A stretch of DNA of 42,163 nucleotides from positions 1 through 42,163 of the forward strand of contig JAQVYV010000004.1 in NCBI GenBank assembly GCA_028708525.1, read 5' to 3'. How positions within the stretch are numbered: position 1 is the stretch's first letter; each line of letters starts with the position of its first letter. This DNA is from Eubacteriales bacterium. Lineage in GTDB: Bacteria > Bacillota > Clostridia > Saccharofermentanales > UBA5734. The notes under the pieces were generated by a model. It was not told the DNA's origin. It ran no database searches and saw only the letters and a list, made by a program, of their open reading frames with translations. Positions 9,454 through 19,137 of this stretch are shown in pieces. Both the position numbers and the translations under genes were made by a program.

Positions 9454-10842
9454 ATGTCATCGGGTAAACAATATTCAGACAGTATTGATCATCAGGGAAA
9501 GGTCCCTCCGAACAATCTTCAGGCTGAGCAGTCTGTACTTGGTGCTGCTATGTCATCAGAGAAAGCTCTATCTGAGATAGTCTCGATACTAAGATCAGAG
9601 GATTTTTACAGACCCGACCACAGACTGATATACGATGCGATAACTGAATTATATTTAGCAAGTAAGCCGGTAGATATACTTACAGTGTCTGATGCTTTAG
9701 AAAGTAAGTCGATGTTGATCAAGGCCGGGGGGCTGGCTTATATCAGCAGATTACCGGATCTTGTCCCTTTTCTGAGCAATGCGTCACAATATGCCGATAC
9801 AGTAAGACAGAAAGCTATTTTGCGTAAACTGATCAATTCACTTGATGAGATAAATGCACTTTGTTTTGAAGATGGGCGAAATGCAGGTGATTTACTCAGT
9901 GTGGCTGCTAAAAGGATATATGATATCCGTGAAAACCGTGATGCATCAGGGTTTGAGAGTCTTAAAGAAATAGTTTCGCGTACTATAGAAGAAATCAACA
10001 ACATGAAACTTACGAAGACCAGCGACAGACTCATACGGACAGGTTTTCTGAAACTCGACAGGGCTCTCGGAGGAATAGCAAAGGGAGCTTTGGTAATTCT
10101 TGCAGCAAGGCCTGCAATGGGTAAAACTGCATTTGCATTGAATATCGCACAGAAGGCAGCAATGCTTTATAATGTTCCGGTAGCGATCTTCAGTCTTGAG
10201 ATGTCGAAAGAAGAAGTCGGCAACAGAATGCTTAGCGCTCAGGCTCTTATCAACTCAAGGATACTCAGGAACGGTGACATTAGGCAGGAGGATTGGGATA
10301 AGATCGCTAAAGCCCTTCCTGTGCTGTATAAAACACAGGTTTATGTTGATGACCGTTCAGGTACAAGTGTTGTTGAAATGTTATCAAAGTGCCGTCAGTT
10401 AAAGCTTGAGAACAAGCTGGGTATGGTTATAATCGATTATCTTCAGCTAATGAGTTCGGGGTCTTCAAGGAACGATGGAAGACAACAGGAGATTTCCGAG
10501 ATATCAAGATCACTTAAGATCATGGCGAAAGAACTTCAGGTACCGGTGATAGCTCTTTCTCAGCTTAGCAGGGCATGTGAAGCAAGACAGGATAAAAGAC
10601 CTATGCTTGCTGACCTCAGGGACTCCGGTGCTATTGAGCAGGATGCGGATATAGTTATGTTTCTGTACAGGGATCATTATTATGAACACGAACAGATGCA
10701 GCTTGATATCGAAGAAGCTGAATTAATTGTAGCGAAGAACCGCGCAGGTCAGACCGGGACTGTTAAGATGAATTGGTGGCCGAAGCATGTTATGTTTTTC
10801 GAACCTGAAGACAGCAGTGCTCCGCAGGATCCTGCAGGTTAA
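9454..10842 (+). CDS. dnaB: Replicative DNA helicase
   Basis: PPNNLQAEQSVLGA, ARPAMGKTAFALNIA (Walker A), VIIDYLQLM, LSQLSRACEARQDKRP; no intein seen. Confidence 0.96.
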   Translation: MSSGKQYSDSIDHQGKVPPNNLQAEQSVLGAAMSSEKALSEIVSILRSEDFYRPDHRLIYDAITELYLASKPVDILTVSDALESKSMLIKAGGLAYISRLPDLVPFLSNASQYADTVRQKAILRKLINSLDEINALCFEDGRNAGDLLSVAAKRIYDIRENRDASGFESLKEIVSRTIEEINNMKLTKTSDRLIRTGFLKLDRALGGIAKGALVILAARPAMGKTAFALNIAQKAAMLYNVPVAIFSLEMSKEEVGNRMLSAQALINSRILRNGDIRQEDWDKIAKALPVLYKTQVYVDDRSGTSVVEMLSKCRQLKLENKLGMVIIDYLQLMSSGSSRNDGRQQEISEISRSLKIMAKELQVPVIALSQLSRACEARQDKRPMLADLRDSGAIEQDADIVMFLYRDHYYEHEQMQLDIEEAELIVAKNRAGQTGTVKMNWWPKHVMFFEPEDSSAPQDPAG

Positions 10843-10848
10843 CATAAT

Positions 10849-11859
10849 ATGGATGATTTGGGAAAAGATCCTGTTTCAAGGATAATACTTAAAGCGAAAG
10901 ATACGATAATGAAACACCGAATGCTGCCAAATGGCTCTTGCGTGTATGCAGGTGTTTCCGGTGGAATGGATTCTATGTGCATGCTTTCTGTTCTTATGGC
11001 ACTGTCCGCCGAACTCGGATTTTCCTTGAAAGTGTGTCACTTCAATCATTTGCTCAGGGACAAGGAATCGGACGATGATGAAATATTCGTGGAGGATTTC
11101 TGCCGGGAAAACGGATTGGAATTCATTAATGATAAAGGAAATGTGTCTGAGTTTTCGGAAACCAACGGGCGAGGTGTGGAAGAATCGGCGAGGATCATGA
11201 GGTATGCTTTTCTGAATAGAGTTGCTGATGCTGCTGACTCCAGGATAGCAGTCGCGCATCATATGACAGATCAGTTTGAAACTGTTTTGTTTAATCTTTT
11301 AAGAGGTTCAGGAACTGCGGGAATGGCGGGAATGAAGTATGTATCGGGTAAGATCATCAGACCGTTACTTGATTGTTCAAGAGAAGATATCGAAAAATAT
11401 GCTGAAAATTCAGGGCTTGACTACAGAACTGACAGCACTAATCTGAAAGCTCTGTGTGACAGAAATAAGATCAGGCTGAATATTTTGCCGGTATTCAGGG
11501 AAAATTTTGGCAGAAATGTAATTGAAAGTACGATAAGAACATCGCAATTGTGCAGACAGGATGATGACTATATTAGCAGCCTTGCATTTAAGTTATATAA
11601 TGAATTGAGAGATCAGAATGGAATACCACGCGAATCGGTAACTGATGCACATCCGGCTATATCATCGAGACTTATACGGATCGAATATGAGAGGGCAAGG
11701 GGTGATCTGAAGGATCTTTCATTTAAACATGTTCAGATAATAATCAGATACCTGGAAAGTTCAGCCGGAAGGGGTACTCTCGATCTCCCGGGCGGATTAA
11801 CTGCCGTATTGTTCAAAGGGCGTTTCAGTATAACACGTAAAGGAGAAAGCCGGTCATGA
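10849..11859 (+). CDS. tilS: tRNA(Ile)-lysidine synthetase, short form
   Basis: PP-loop SGGMDSMCML, CHFNHLLR, AHHMTDQFETVLFNLLRGSG, RPLL, DSTN; 336 aa; between dnaB and hpt. Confidence 0.9.
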   Translation: MDDLGKDPVSRIILKAKDTIMKHRMLPNGSCVYAGVSGGMDSMCMLSVLMALSAELGFSLKVCHFNHLLRDKESDDDEIFVEDFCRENGLEFINDKGNVSEFSETNGRGVEESARIMRYAFLNRVADAADSRIAVAHHMTDQFETVLFNLLRGSGTAGMAGMKYVSGKIIRPLLDCSREDIEKYAENSGLDYRTDSTNLKALCDRNKIRLNILPVFRENFGRNVIESTIRTSQLCRQDDDYISSLAFKLYNELRDQNGIPRESVTDAHPAISSRLIRIEYERARGDLKDLSFKHVQIIIRYLESSAGRGTLDLPGGLTAVLFKGRFSITRKGESRS

Positions 11860-11958
11860 TTGGAAATGCTTTTGTTTTTGTTAATTTGTTAACTGTAATG
11901 ACATAATTTAACTATTTATTCTTATTCCGGTATGATATATTTTTGACATGGAGGATTT

Positions 11959-12501
11959 ATGGGAGTAAATATAGATAAGGTACTGATAACTCGTCAGGAG
12001 ATAGAAGATATGGTGACGAGATTAGGAGCGGAAATAACTAATGATAATAAAGGCAGAAAAGTTTTACTTGTCTGCGTTTTAAAGGGCGCTTTTATATTTC
12101 TTGCTGATCTTGTCAGACACATAGATCTTCCTCTTGAAGTTGACTTTATGTCAGTATCAAGTTATGGGAATAATACAGACACAAGCGGAGTCGTAAGGAT
12201 ACTCCGCGACCTTGATACCGATATTACAGGTAAACATGTTATAATCGTTGAAGATATAATTGATTCAGGGCTGACACTAAGACATCTTAAGGAGCTTCTT
12301 TCTACAAGAAATCCCGCGAGCATATCTATATGTACAGCTTTCGATAAACCTGACAGACGTAAAGCGGAAGTCAAAGTCGATTACAGAGGAATGATCATTC
12401 CTGACGAGTTCGTTGTCGGGTATGGGTTGGACTTTGCAGGAGACTACAGGCATCTTCCGGATGTATGTATTTTGTCAGATGATGGAGGGGATAAAGAATG
12501 A
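11959..12501 (+). CDS. hpt: Hypoxanthine phosphoribosyltransferase
   Basis: [28 protein letters not shown] (PRPP motif), [20 protein letters not shown]. Confidence 0.95.
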   Translation: MGVNIDKVLITRQEIEDMVTRLGAEITNDNKGRKVLLVCVLKGAFIFLADLVRHIDLPLEVDFMSVSSYGNNTDTSGVVRILRDLDTDITGKHVIIVEDIIDSGLTLRHLKELLSTRNPASISICTAFDKPDRRKAEVKVDYRGMIIPDEFVVGYGLDFAGDYRHLPDVCILSDDGGDKE

Positions 12502-14432
12502 AGAAACCGGCACCGCTAAAAGGTATGTCTTTCTACGCTATAATGCTTGTGGTAATTATAGCGTTGTCTTTTTTCGTATCGCGTAACACAGGTCGTGACC
12601 AAGTAAAGGTTTCCGATGTTATTTCTCAGATCGAAGCGGGAAGTATATCTGAAGTAACTGTATACGGTTATTCTCTTATAGCCATCCCTAAGAATCCTGC
12701 TGAGGGTGAACCGAAGGAAATCACGGTCAAAATATCTGCTTTCTGGATGGAACAGGTATATGATGCTCTGAAAGCTGCTAAGTCTGCTGATCCGGCATTC
12801 ATTTTCGACTATAAAGAACCTGTTGATTTTTCCACCTGGATAAATTTGATATTTCTTGTGCTAATGGTAGGAGGAATAGCCCTTTTCTTCTGGATCACAT
12901 ATAATCGTCAGAGTGCAGACGGTAAGTCAGCTATGAGTTTCGGCCGGAGCAAAGCAAGACTAAGTGATCCAACCAAGAATCCGGTTACCTTTGACGATGT
13001 TGCAGGAGCCGATGAGGAGAAAGAAGAACTTACTGAAGTCGTTGATTTTCTGAAGAATCCGGCAAAATACATTGAACTTGGAGCCAAAATACCCAAAGGC
13101 ATACTGTTAGTGGGTTCTCCGGGAACAGGTAAGACTCTTCTTGCTAAAGCTGTTGCAGGAGAAGCTAAGGTGCCGTTTTATTCTATATCCGGATCTGATT
13201 TTGTGGAGATGTTTGTTGGAGTAGGGGCATCAAGAGTCAGAGATATGTTTGACACAGCTAAGAAAAAGTCTCCTTGTATAGTGTTCATCGATGAGATCGA
13301 TGCTGTCGGACGTCACAGAGGAGCCGGTATGGGCGGCGGACATGATGAGAGGGAACAGACTCTTAACCAACTGCTTGTTGAAATGGACGGATTCGGACCT
13401 AATGAAGGTGTAATAGTTATGGCCGCTACCAACAGGCCTGATATATTGGATCCGGCACTTCTCAGACCCGGAAGATTTGACAGAAGGATAACTGTTACAA
13501 GGCCTGATATTAGAGGCAGAGAAGAAATACTGAAGGTACATGCAAGAAATAAACCTATAGGAAGTGATGTAGATTTGAAAGAGATAGCTAAGATAACACC
13601 GGGATTTACAGGTGCGGATCTTGCTAATCTTCTTAACGAGGCAGCATTGCTTACTGCACGAAGATCAGCGAAGAAAATAACGTATTCCGATATTTCTGAA
13701 GCTGTTTTCAAGATCATGGTAGGACCTGAAAAGAAAAGCAGGATAATAAGTGAGAAAGAGCGGAAACTGACAGCATATCATGAAGCCGGACATGCTATCG
13801 TGCTCAGAACAAAATCTGAAACTGACAAAGTTGAGAGAGTATCGATTATTCCTTCAGGTGCAGCAGGCGGATATACAGCTCATAAACCACATGAGGATTC
13901 ATATTATACGACACGCAATAATCTTATTATAGAAATAATGGTATCATTGGGAGGCAGAGCTGCCGAACAACTTGTGTTTAATGAAATAAGTACAGGAGCA
14001 TCATCTGATCTTCAGAACTGTAACGCTATTGCCAGGGACATGGTCACTAAATATGGGATGAGCGAGAAAATACCTAATATGGTTTTCGCATCAGAAGGTG
14101 AGGTTTTCCTTGGCAGAGATTATGGTCACGTGAGAAATTACAGCGATAATCTTGCTTCAATAATCGATGATGAGATCAAGAGTATAATAAACACTGCCTA
14201 TAATGATACGCTTACTCTTCTTCAGGATAAAAGAGATGTGCTGGAGAGGCTTGCAAATACTCTTCTTGAGAAAGAGAAAATAGATTCACCTGAGTTTGAG
14301 GCGGTATATAACGGTGTTGAATACATTCCTGTTATAGTGCCTGAAGAACAGCAGTCATCAGATGAGAATACAGAAAACGAGCGCACCACTGATAATCAGA
14401 CTGAGAAGCCGGCGGATGGATCGAGTAACTAA
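12498..14432 (+). CDS. ftsH: ATP-dependent zinc metalloprotease FtsH
   Basis: Two N-terminal TM segments, [21 protein letters not shown] second region of homology, HEAGH zinc site; ATG overlaps hpt stop. Confidence 0.97.
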   Translation: MKKPAPLKGMSFYAIMLVVIIALSFFVSRNTGRDQVKVSDVISQIEAGSISEVTVYGYSLIAIPKNPAEGEPKEITVKISAFWMEQVYDALKAAKSADPAFIFDYKEPVDFSTWINLIFLVLMVGGIALFFWITYNRQSADGKSAMSFGRSKARLSDPTKNPVTFDDVAGADEEKEELTEVVDFLKNPAKYIELGAKIPKGILLVGSPGTGKTLLAKAVAGEAKVPFYSISGSDFVEMFVGVGASRVRDMFDTAKKKSPCIVFIDEIDAVGRHRGAGMGGGHDEREQTLNQLLVEMDGFGPNEGVIVMAATNRPDILDPALLRPGRFDRRITVTRPDIRGREEILKVHARNKPIGSDVDLKEIAKITPGFTGADLANLLNEAALLTARRSAKKITYSDISEAVFKIMVGPEKKSRIISEKERKLTAYHEAGHAIVLRTKSETDKVERVSIIPSGAAGGYTAHKPHEDSYYTTRNNLIIEIMVSLGGRAAEQLVFNEISTGASSDLQNCNAIARDMVTKYGMSEKIPNMVFASEGEVFLGRDYGHVRNYSDNLASIIDDEIKSIINTAYNDTLTLLQDKRDVLERLANTLLEKEKIDSPEFEAVYNGVEYIPVIVPEEQQSSDENTENERTTDNQTEKPADGSSN

Positions 14433-14459
14433 TTGCATGCTTGTTGTTATAGTATAAAT

Positions 14460-14501
14460 AAGGCTGTTACCTGATTTACTAAGGTAACAGCCTTGTTTTA
14501 G
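14460..14501. terminator. Terminator between convergent ftsH and trxB
   Basis: Perfect 12-bp stem AAGGCTGTTACC (14460-14471) / GGTAACAGCCTT (14483-14494) then gtttta; placed between two convergent genes. Confidence 0.88.
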
Positions 14502-14524
14502 TGTGCCAAATCAAATGGGGATTA

Positions 14525-15466
14525 TCAATTACCGTATTTCTGTGTTAGATAATCGCTTGCACTGAGAGCTGCGATAGCGCCCTCGCTTGCAGCAATAATT
14601 ATTTGCTTATAAGGGAATTCTCTGACATTACCTGCTGCGAACACTCCCGGAATATTAGTCTGCATTCTTTCATCAGTTACTATCGCACCGCTTTCAGTCA
14701 TATGGAGAATATCCTTAAAAACCTGTGTGTTGGGTATCTGACCGATCTCGATGAACAATCCGTCTCCATTGAAAATCTTTTCCTCACCGTTATCAAGGTC
14801 TAAGGTTTTTACACCTCTGAGCAAATTGTCGCCGATAATTTCAACTATCTTCGTCCTGAGGTGATAAGTTATTTTAGGATCAGCCATAACCTGGTCCAGC
14901 AGTACCTTATCAGCTCTGAACTGACTTCTGTGTAATATAGTCACAGATTTAGCATATTTGGATAAATCGAGAGCTGCTTCAGCTGCCGAATTTCCTCCGC
15001 CGGCAACTAATACATTCTTATTTCTGAACAGAGGTGCGTCACAAATTGCGCAGTAAGATACCCCCTTGCCAACAAAATCCCACTCACCCTGAACATTGAG
15101 AGAACGATAAACAGATCCTGTTGCAATTACCACCGTTTTACCTCTGTAAACATCACCATCAGAAAGAACGACTTCATGATCAGTACCCTTTCTTCGGTAT
15201 TCGATCACATTTGCTGTTTCTGCAACAGGTACTTTATACTTCTCTAAATGGGCCGCAAACTTTTCAGCAAGCTCGTACCCGAGTATTGATTCGGTACCGA
15301 GATAGTTTTCTATCATAGCGGTATCATTGAGTTGGCCACCTCTATTCAGACTCAGAACAAGTACATCCAAACCTTTCCTTGATGCATACATAGCTGCATT
15401 CATACCTGCAGGGCCTGCACCAAGTACCAGCAAATCATATGTTTTATCTTTAATTATCTCATTCAT
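14525..15466 (-). CDS. trxB: Thioredoxin reductase
   Basis: LLVLGAGPAGMNAAMYASRKG, redox CAICD, GGGNSAAEAALDL, GVFAAGNVRE; ATG at 15466 preceded by AGGAACG on the minus strand. Confidence 0.92.
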   Translation of the reverse strand: MNEIIKDKTYDLLVLGAGPAGMNAAMYASRKGLDVLVLSLNRGGQLNDTAMIENYLGTESILGYELAEKFAAHLEKYKVPVAETANVIEYRRKGTDHEVVLSDGDVYRGKTVVIATGSVYRSLNVQGEWDFVGKGVSYCAICDAPLFRNKNVLVAGGGNSAAEAALDLSKYAKSVTILHRSQFRADKVLLDQVMADPKITYHLRTKIVEIIGDNLLRGVKTLDLDNGEEKIFNGDGLFIEIGQIPNTQVFKDILHMTESGAIVTDERMQTNIPGVFAAGNVREFPYKQIIIAASEGAIAALSASDYLTQKYGN

Positions 15467-15505
15467 TCTGCGTTCCTCCGTTTGGCAGTTATAGTTTCGC
15501 AAAGT

Positions 15506-15534
15506 AATATAGCATACGTCAAAAACATCATCAA
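15506..15534 (-). promoter_or_regulatory. Candidate sigma-A promoter for trxB
   Basis: Minus strand TTGATG - 17 nt - TATATT with extended -10 TGC. Confidence 0.55.
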
Positions 15535-15599
15535 GCAAACAATGTGTTATAATCAAGAATATTTATATATCGTCCTTAACAATATAGCACTGTTTTAGA

Positions 15600-16349
15600 A
15601 TGAAAGGAAATTGCAGAGTAATGGAACTTGCTTATACTGAAGTTATCATACGTCTTGCTTTAGCTGTATTGGTAGGTTTTCTGATCGGACTTGAGAGAGA
15701 GAGCCGTCACAGACCTGCGGGCATCAAGACCCACATGCTTGTATGTATTGGAGCTACAGTTGTTTCGCTTATTCAAATCGAGATCGTCTCGGATGTGGTC
15801 CGAAGGATAGGTGAGGATCCCTTGCTGAAAGATGTTCTCAAAGCTGATGTCGGAAGACTCGGAGCCCAGGTCATAAGCGGTATTGGTTTTCTTGGTGCAG
15901 GTACGATCCTGCGGACCAAAGGCTCGGTCAAAGGTCTGACAACTGCCGCTACACTATGGGCAGTGGCTTGTCTTGGTCTCGGTATAGGGATGGGATACTA
16001 TTTCATTAGTATTTCCGCAGCAGTTCTGGTCATTGCGATCCTTACGCTTCTTCGATTGTTTCAGTCAGCAGTTGAGAAAAGAAAAGGGGTTAAAGAGATC
16101 GAGATGGTTTTCGTAAAGAAGAAAGAAACTATGGGCATGATCTCTGAGTATTTGCAGTCAAAATTTATCAGGGTAGTCAGCATTGATTTTGCAGAAGAGC
16201 ATGAGGAAACCTTCCATTTCGGGCAACCTGTATATAGGTGTGTCTACAAATTGATCATTCCGAGAACTGTTGATTTTAAAAATGTTATTATGGAATTGGG
16301 TATGGAAAACGATATAATAAAAGTCAATGAAGACGATAAAATGATATAG
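15600..16349 (+). CDS. MgtC/SapB family membrane protein
   Basis: RLALAVLVGFLIGLERESRHRPAGIKTHMLVCIGA, GIGFLGAGTI, GLTTAATLWAVACLGLGIGMGYY; start uncertain (15600 or 15621). Confidence 0.9.
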   Translation: MKGNCRVMELAYTEVIIRLALAVLVGFLIGLERESRHRPAGIKTHMLVCIGATVVSLIQIEIVSDVVRRIGEDPLLKDVLKADVGRLGAQVISGIGFLGAGTILRTKGSVKGLTTAATLWAVACLGLGIGMGYYFISISAAVLVIAILTLLRLFQSAVEKRKGVKEIEMVFVKKKETMGMISEYLQSKFIRVVSIDFAEEHEETFHFGQPVYRCVYKLIIPRTVDFKNVIMELGMENDIIKVNEDDKMI

Positions 16350-16360
16350 GAGGTGGGTCT

Positions 16361-16783
16361 ATGGGCAATAATGGTTCAGAAAATAAATCAGGTTCCGAGA
16401 CGATAGCTATCAAGGAGAGGAAAAGATGGCTCTTCTTTGGGCTTCCTTTTACTTTTACAACTTACAGACTCGGTAGCAAGGCTTTGACATTACGCAAAGG
16501 ATTTTTCACAACGACTGAAGATGATATACAGCTTTTCAGAGTTCTTGATGTATCTGTCAAGAGATCCTTGATGCAGAAAATTGTTGGTATCGGAACATTG
16601 AATGTTATGTCAACTGATAAGACCCATCCGAATCTGGAAATCAAGAACATTAAAAGATGCAGGGATTTCAAAGAAGCTGTTGATGAACGTGTTGAGAAAG
16701 AAAGACTAAGACTTCGTTTCAGGACAGGTGAACTTATTGACAATGATCTTGATGTTGACGATGAGACGTTCGATAACAACTGA
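16361..16783 (+). CDS. Bacterial PH-domain (bPH2/DUF304-like) protein
   Basis: TTYRLGSKALTLRKGFFTTTEDDIQLFRVLDVSVKRSLMQKIVGIGTLNVMSTD is typical of the family. Confidence 0.7.
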   Translation: MGNNGSENKSGSETIAIKERKRWLFFGLPFTFTTYRLGSKALTLRKGFFTTTEDDIQLFRVLDVSVKRSLMQKIVGIGTLNVMSTDKTHPNLEIKNIKRCRDFKEAVDERVEKERLRLRFRTGELIDNDLDVDDETFDNN

Positions 16784-16784
16784 T

Positions 16785-17456
16785 TTACTTAAGAAAGTCG
16801 AATAGTTCTATACCCGTAGCATAACAGATATCTTCATGACATCTGAGCAGAGTGCATATCTCTTCGATCAGAGACCAGTTCTCGTTTCTCTCGAACTCGA
16901 AACTGTGCCCCCAGATATATAAGAGACCTGTTGCCCCGGGGTCTGATAATAATCTGAGAAAACTATTGACCGTGACCAGTGCATCTCTGTGATGACAGGA
17001 GGGCCTCCAGACCATGAAATCATCAGGTATGCCGAAAGAACCTGTGGAATTTACGCATCTTGAATATTCAATTCCACATTCTTGTGCTGTTCGTATCACC
17101 CGGTCGTTATATGTGCCATATGGGTACGACATGCTTCTTATCGGGTAACCGCAGATGTTTTCAAGATTTGCTTTATCTTTTATGATTTCGTCTCTAATTA
17201 TGTCTTCGCTTACTTTGGTAAGATCATAGTGTCCAACGGTATGAGAAGAGATCTCGTGTCCCGCGAATAAACTTCTTAGTTCTTCGGGTTTCAGAAATCC
17301 TGCGGAACCTAAACGCCCTGAATTGATATGAAAAGTACCCTTCATCCCGTTTTCGTTCAAAATATCCACAAGTCTTTTATCATGAACAGTGCCATCATCG
17401 TAACTGAACGTGACCGCAAATCTTTTATTTCCCGGGAATAGTGATTTCTCGGACAT
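16785..17456 (-). CDS. Polysaccharide deacetylase (NodB domain) family protein
   Basis: VTFSYDDGTVHDKRLVDILNENGMKGTFHINSG, HEISSHTVGHYDLTKV (HxxxH), SYPYGTYND; no signal peptide apparent. Confidence 0.88.
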   Translation of the reverse strand: MSEKSLFPGNKRFAVTFSYDDGTVHDKRLVDILNENGMKGTFHINSGRLGSAGFLKPEELRSLFAGHEISSHTVGHYDLTKVSEDIIRDEIIKDKANLENICGYPIRSMSYPYGTYNDRVIRTAQECGIEYSRCVNSTGSFGIPDDFMVWRPSCHHRDALVTVNSFLRLLSDPGATGLLYIWGHSFEFERNENWSLIEEICTLLRCHEDICYATGIELFDFLK

Positions 17457-17527
17457 TTGATTTACCTCTTTTCATAAAAACAAACAGTGATATGTTAGAA
17501 TAATATCATAACGAGCGGAGGTTTTAT

Positions 17528-18013
17528 ATGATCATCAGAAGAGCCAGAGAAGATGATTTTGGTATTGTGTCAACTTTTCTAAAAGAAATAGCTGAACAGC
17601 ACAGAAGGGGAAGACCGGATATCTTTAAGGAGGATGTACAGAAATACTCATATGAAGAGTATTGTGAATTATTATCAGACGATAGCAAACCGGTTTTCGT
17701 TGCAGAAAGCTTAGACGGAAACAAGATACTCGCACATGCTTTTTGCCGGATCATTATTCAACCTGAACGATCAGTAGCATTTAGCAGAAAGACTTTGTTT
17801 CTGGATGACCTATATGTTTCTCCTGAAGTAAGGGGGGGCGGAATAGGCGGTGAAATGATTAAATATCTTAAGAGTTTCGCACTGGAACAGGGTTGTTATA
17901 ATCTTGAACTTAATGTGTGGGAGTTTAATGGCGGTGCAGTTTCGTTTTATGAGAAACTAGGTTTGCATACTCAGAAAAGACAGATGGAATATGTTTTGAA
18001 CGGAGACAGCTGA
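17528..18013 (+). CDS. GNAT family N-acetyltransferase
   Basis: MIIRRAREDDFGIV, LDDLYVSPEVRGGGIGGEMIKYLKSFALEQGCYNLELNVWEFNGGAVSFYEKLG. Confidence 0.92.
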   Translation: MIIRRAREDDFGIVSTFLKEIAEQHRRGRPDIFKEDVQKYSYEEYCELLSDDSKPVFVAESLDGNKILAHAFCRIIIQPERSVAFSRKTLFLDDLYVSPEVRGGGIGGEMIKYLKSFALEQGCYNLELNVWEFNGGAVSFYEKLGLHTQKRQMEYVLNGDS

Positions 18014-18525
18014 TGAGAAGAGTGGTCAAAGTTTTGACCGTAGTATTAATTGTCCTGGTCATATGCGCAGGTTGTTCACGAAAACCCTTTATCGGAAATA
18101 TTTCATCAGATGCGCCTGTAACAGCCGTTGTTTATGAATCCGGTCAGACAAGCAGCGGGAATTATTCAGGAATAGTTTACAGGGAGATAGTTGACACCGA
18201 AAGAATGTTCGATGATTCTACAATTCCGCTTCTTATAGCATATATCGATGATTCGCAATACTCTGGAAACGCGATTTCCTTTGTTGAGACAATTGCAGAT
18301 GATTTCAAAGACCAGCTTCTTGTTGTACGGGTAAATGTTGAAATTTCTGATAATCCGGAAGAAGTCAGCAAACTGGTACAGATGTTTGATGTGAATGTTT
18401 ATCCTTTTTTTTCGGTTGTATACAATGGCGTTACTAAAGGGATCGTACCGGGATATAATGCATCGTCGGAAAAGCTGCTAATGGATCTGATAAGACGAAC
18501 TATTGATAAAGCGGGAAATGATTGA
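18013..18525 (+). CDS. Lipoprotein with thioredoxin-like fold, CxxC absent
   Basis: Lipobox VICAGC; PLLIAYIDDSQYSGN...LLVVRVNVEISDNPEEVSKLVQMFDVNVYPFFSVVYNGVTKGIVPGY resembles thioredoxin with the WCGPC segment replaced. Confidence 0.65.
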   Translation: MRRVVKVLTVVLIVLVICAGCSRKPFIGNISSDAPVTAVVYESGQTSSGNYSGIVYREIVDTERMFDDSTIPLLIAYIDDSQYSGNAISFVETIADDFKDQLLVVRVNVEISDNPEEVSKLVQMFDVNVYPFFSVVYNGVTKGIVPGYNASSEKLLMDLIRRTIDKAGND

Positions 18526-18563
18526 TATCTTTTTATATAAGTATTTTTCGGGAGGTTACAGTT

Positions 18564-19136
18564 ATGAACGAGAAGATCCAGGATATTGCTGACAGGATCA
18601 AAGGGATGAGAGATGTTCTTGAAATTCATGAAAAGGAGATGGCGGATCTTCTTGATATCAGTGTTGATGAGTATCTTTCTTATGAGAACGCTCAAAGGGA
18701 TTTTACTTTTACATTTCTATACAAAGTCGCCAACAGATTCGGTATAGACATGACTGACCTGCTTACGGGCAGATCACCTAAACTGGCTGAATATACTATT
18801 GTCAGGAGTGGTGAGGGATTACCTATCGAAAGAAGAAAAGGATTCACTTATCAGAGTTTATCGTATAATTTTAAAGACCGTATTGCTGAAACTTTTCTTG
18901 TGACAGCAAAGTATGATGGGGCAGCTGCGGAAGGTGAGATACTGATGAGCACTCACCGGGGACAGGAATTCGATCATGTTATCAAAGGATCCATGAGATT
19001 TGTTGTTGACGGCCACGAGACTGTTTTGAATGAGGGGGATTGTGTTTATTATAATTCCGGACTGCGTCATGGTATGACAGCTGTCGGAGGAGACTGCATA
19101 TTTTTAGCTGTTGTTATGAATGGCCGGAGGAGTTGA
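18564..19136 (+). CDS. XRE-family HTH plus C-terminal cupin regulator
   Basis: N-terminal HTH (ADLLDISVDEYLSYENAQRDFTFTFLYKVANRFGI); cupin HRGQEFDHVIKGSMRFVVDGHETVLNEGDCVYYNSGLRHGM. Confidence 0.85.
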   Translation: MNEKIQDIADRIKGMRDVLEIHEKEMADLLDISVDEYLSYENAQRDFTFTFLYKVANRFGIDMTDLLTGRSPKLAEYTIVRSGEGLPIERRKGFTYQSLSYNFKDRIAETFLVTAKYDGAAAEGEILMSTHRGQEFDHVIKGSMRFVVDGHETVLNEGDCVYYNSGLRHGMTAVGGDCIFLAVVMNGRRS

Positions 19137-19137
19137 G

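Noticed and set aside
9454-10842. Possible intein in dnaB
   Set aside because: Length and continuity of the helicase motifs are normal; no splicing-domain motifs.
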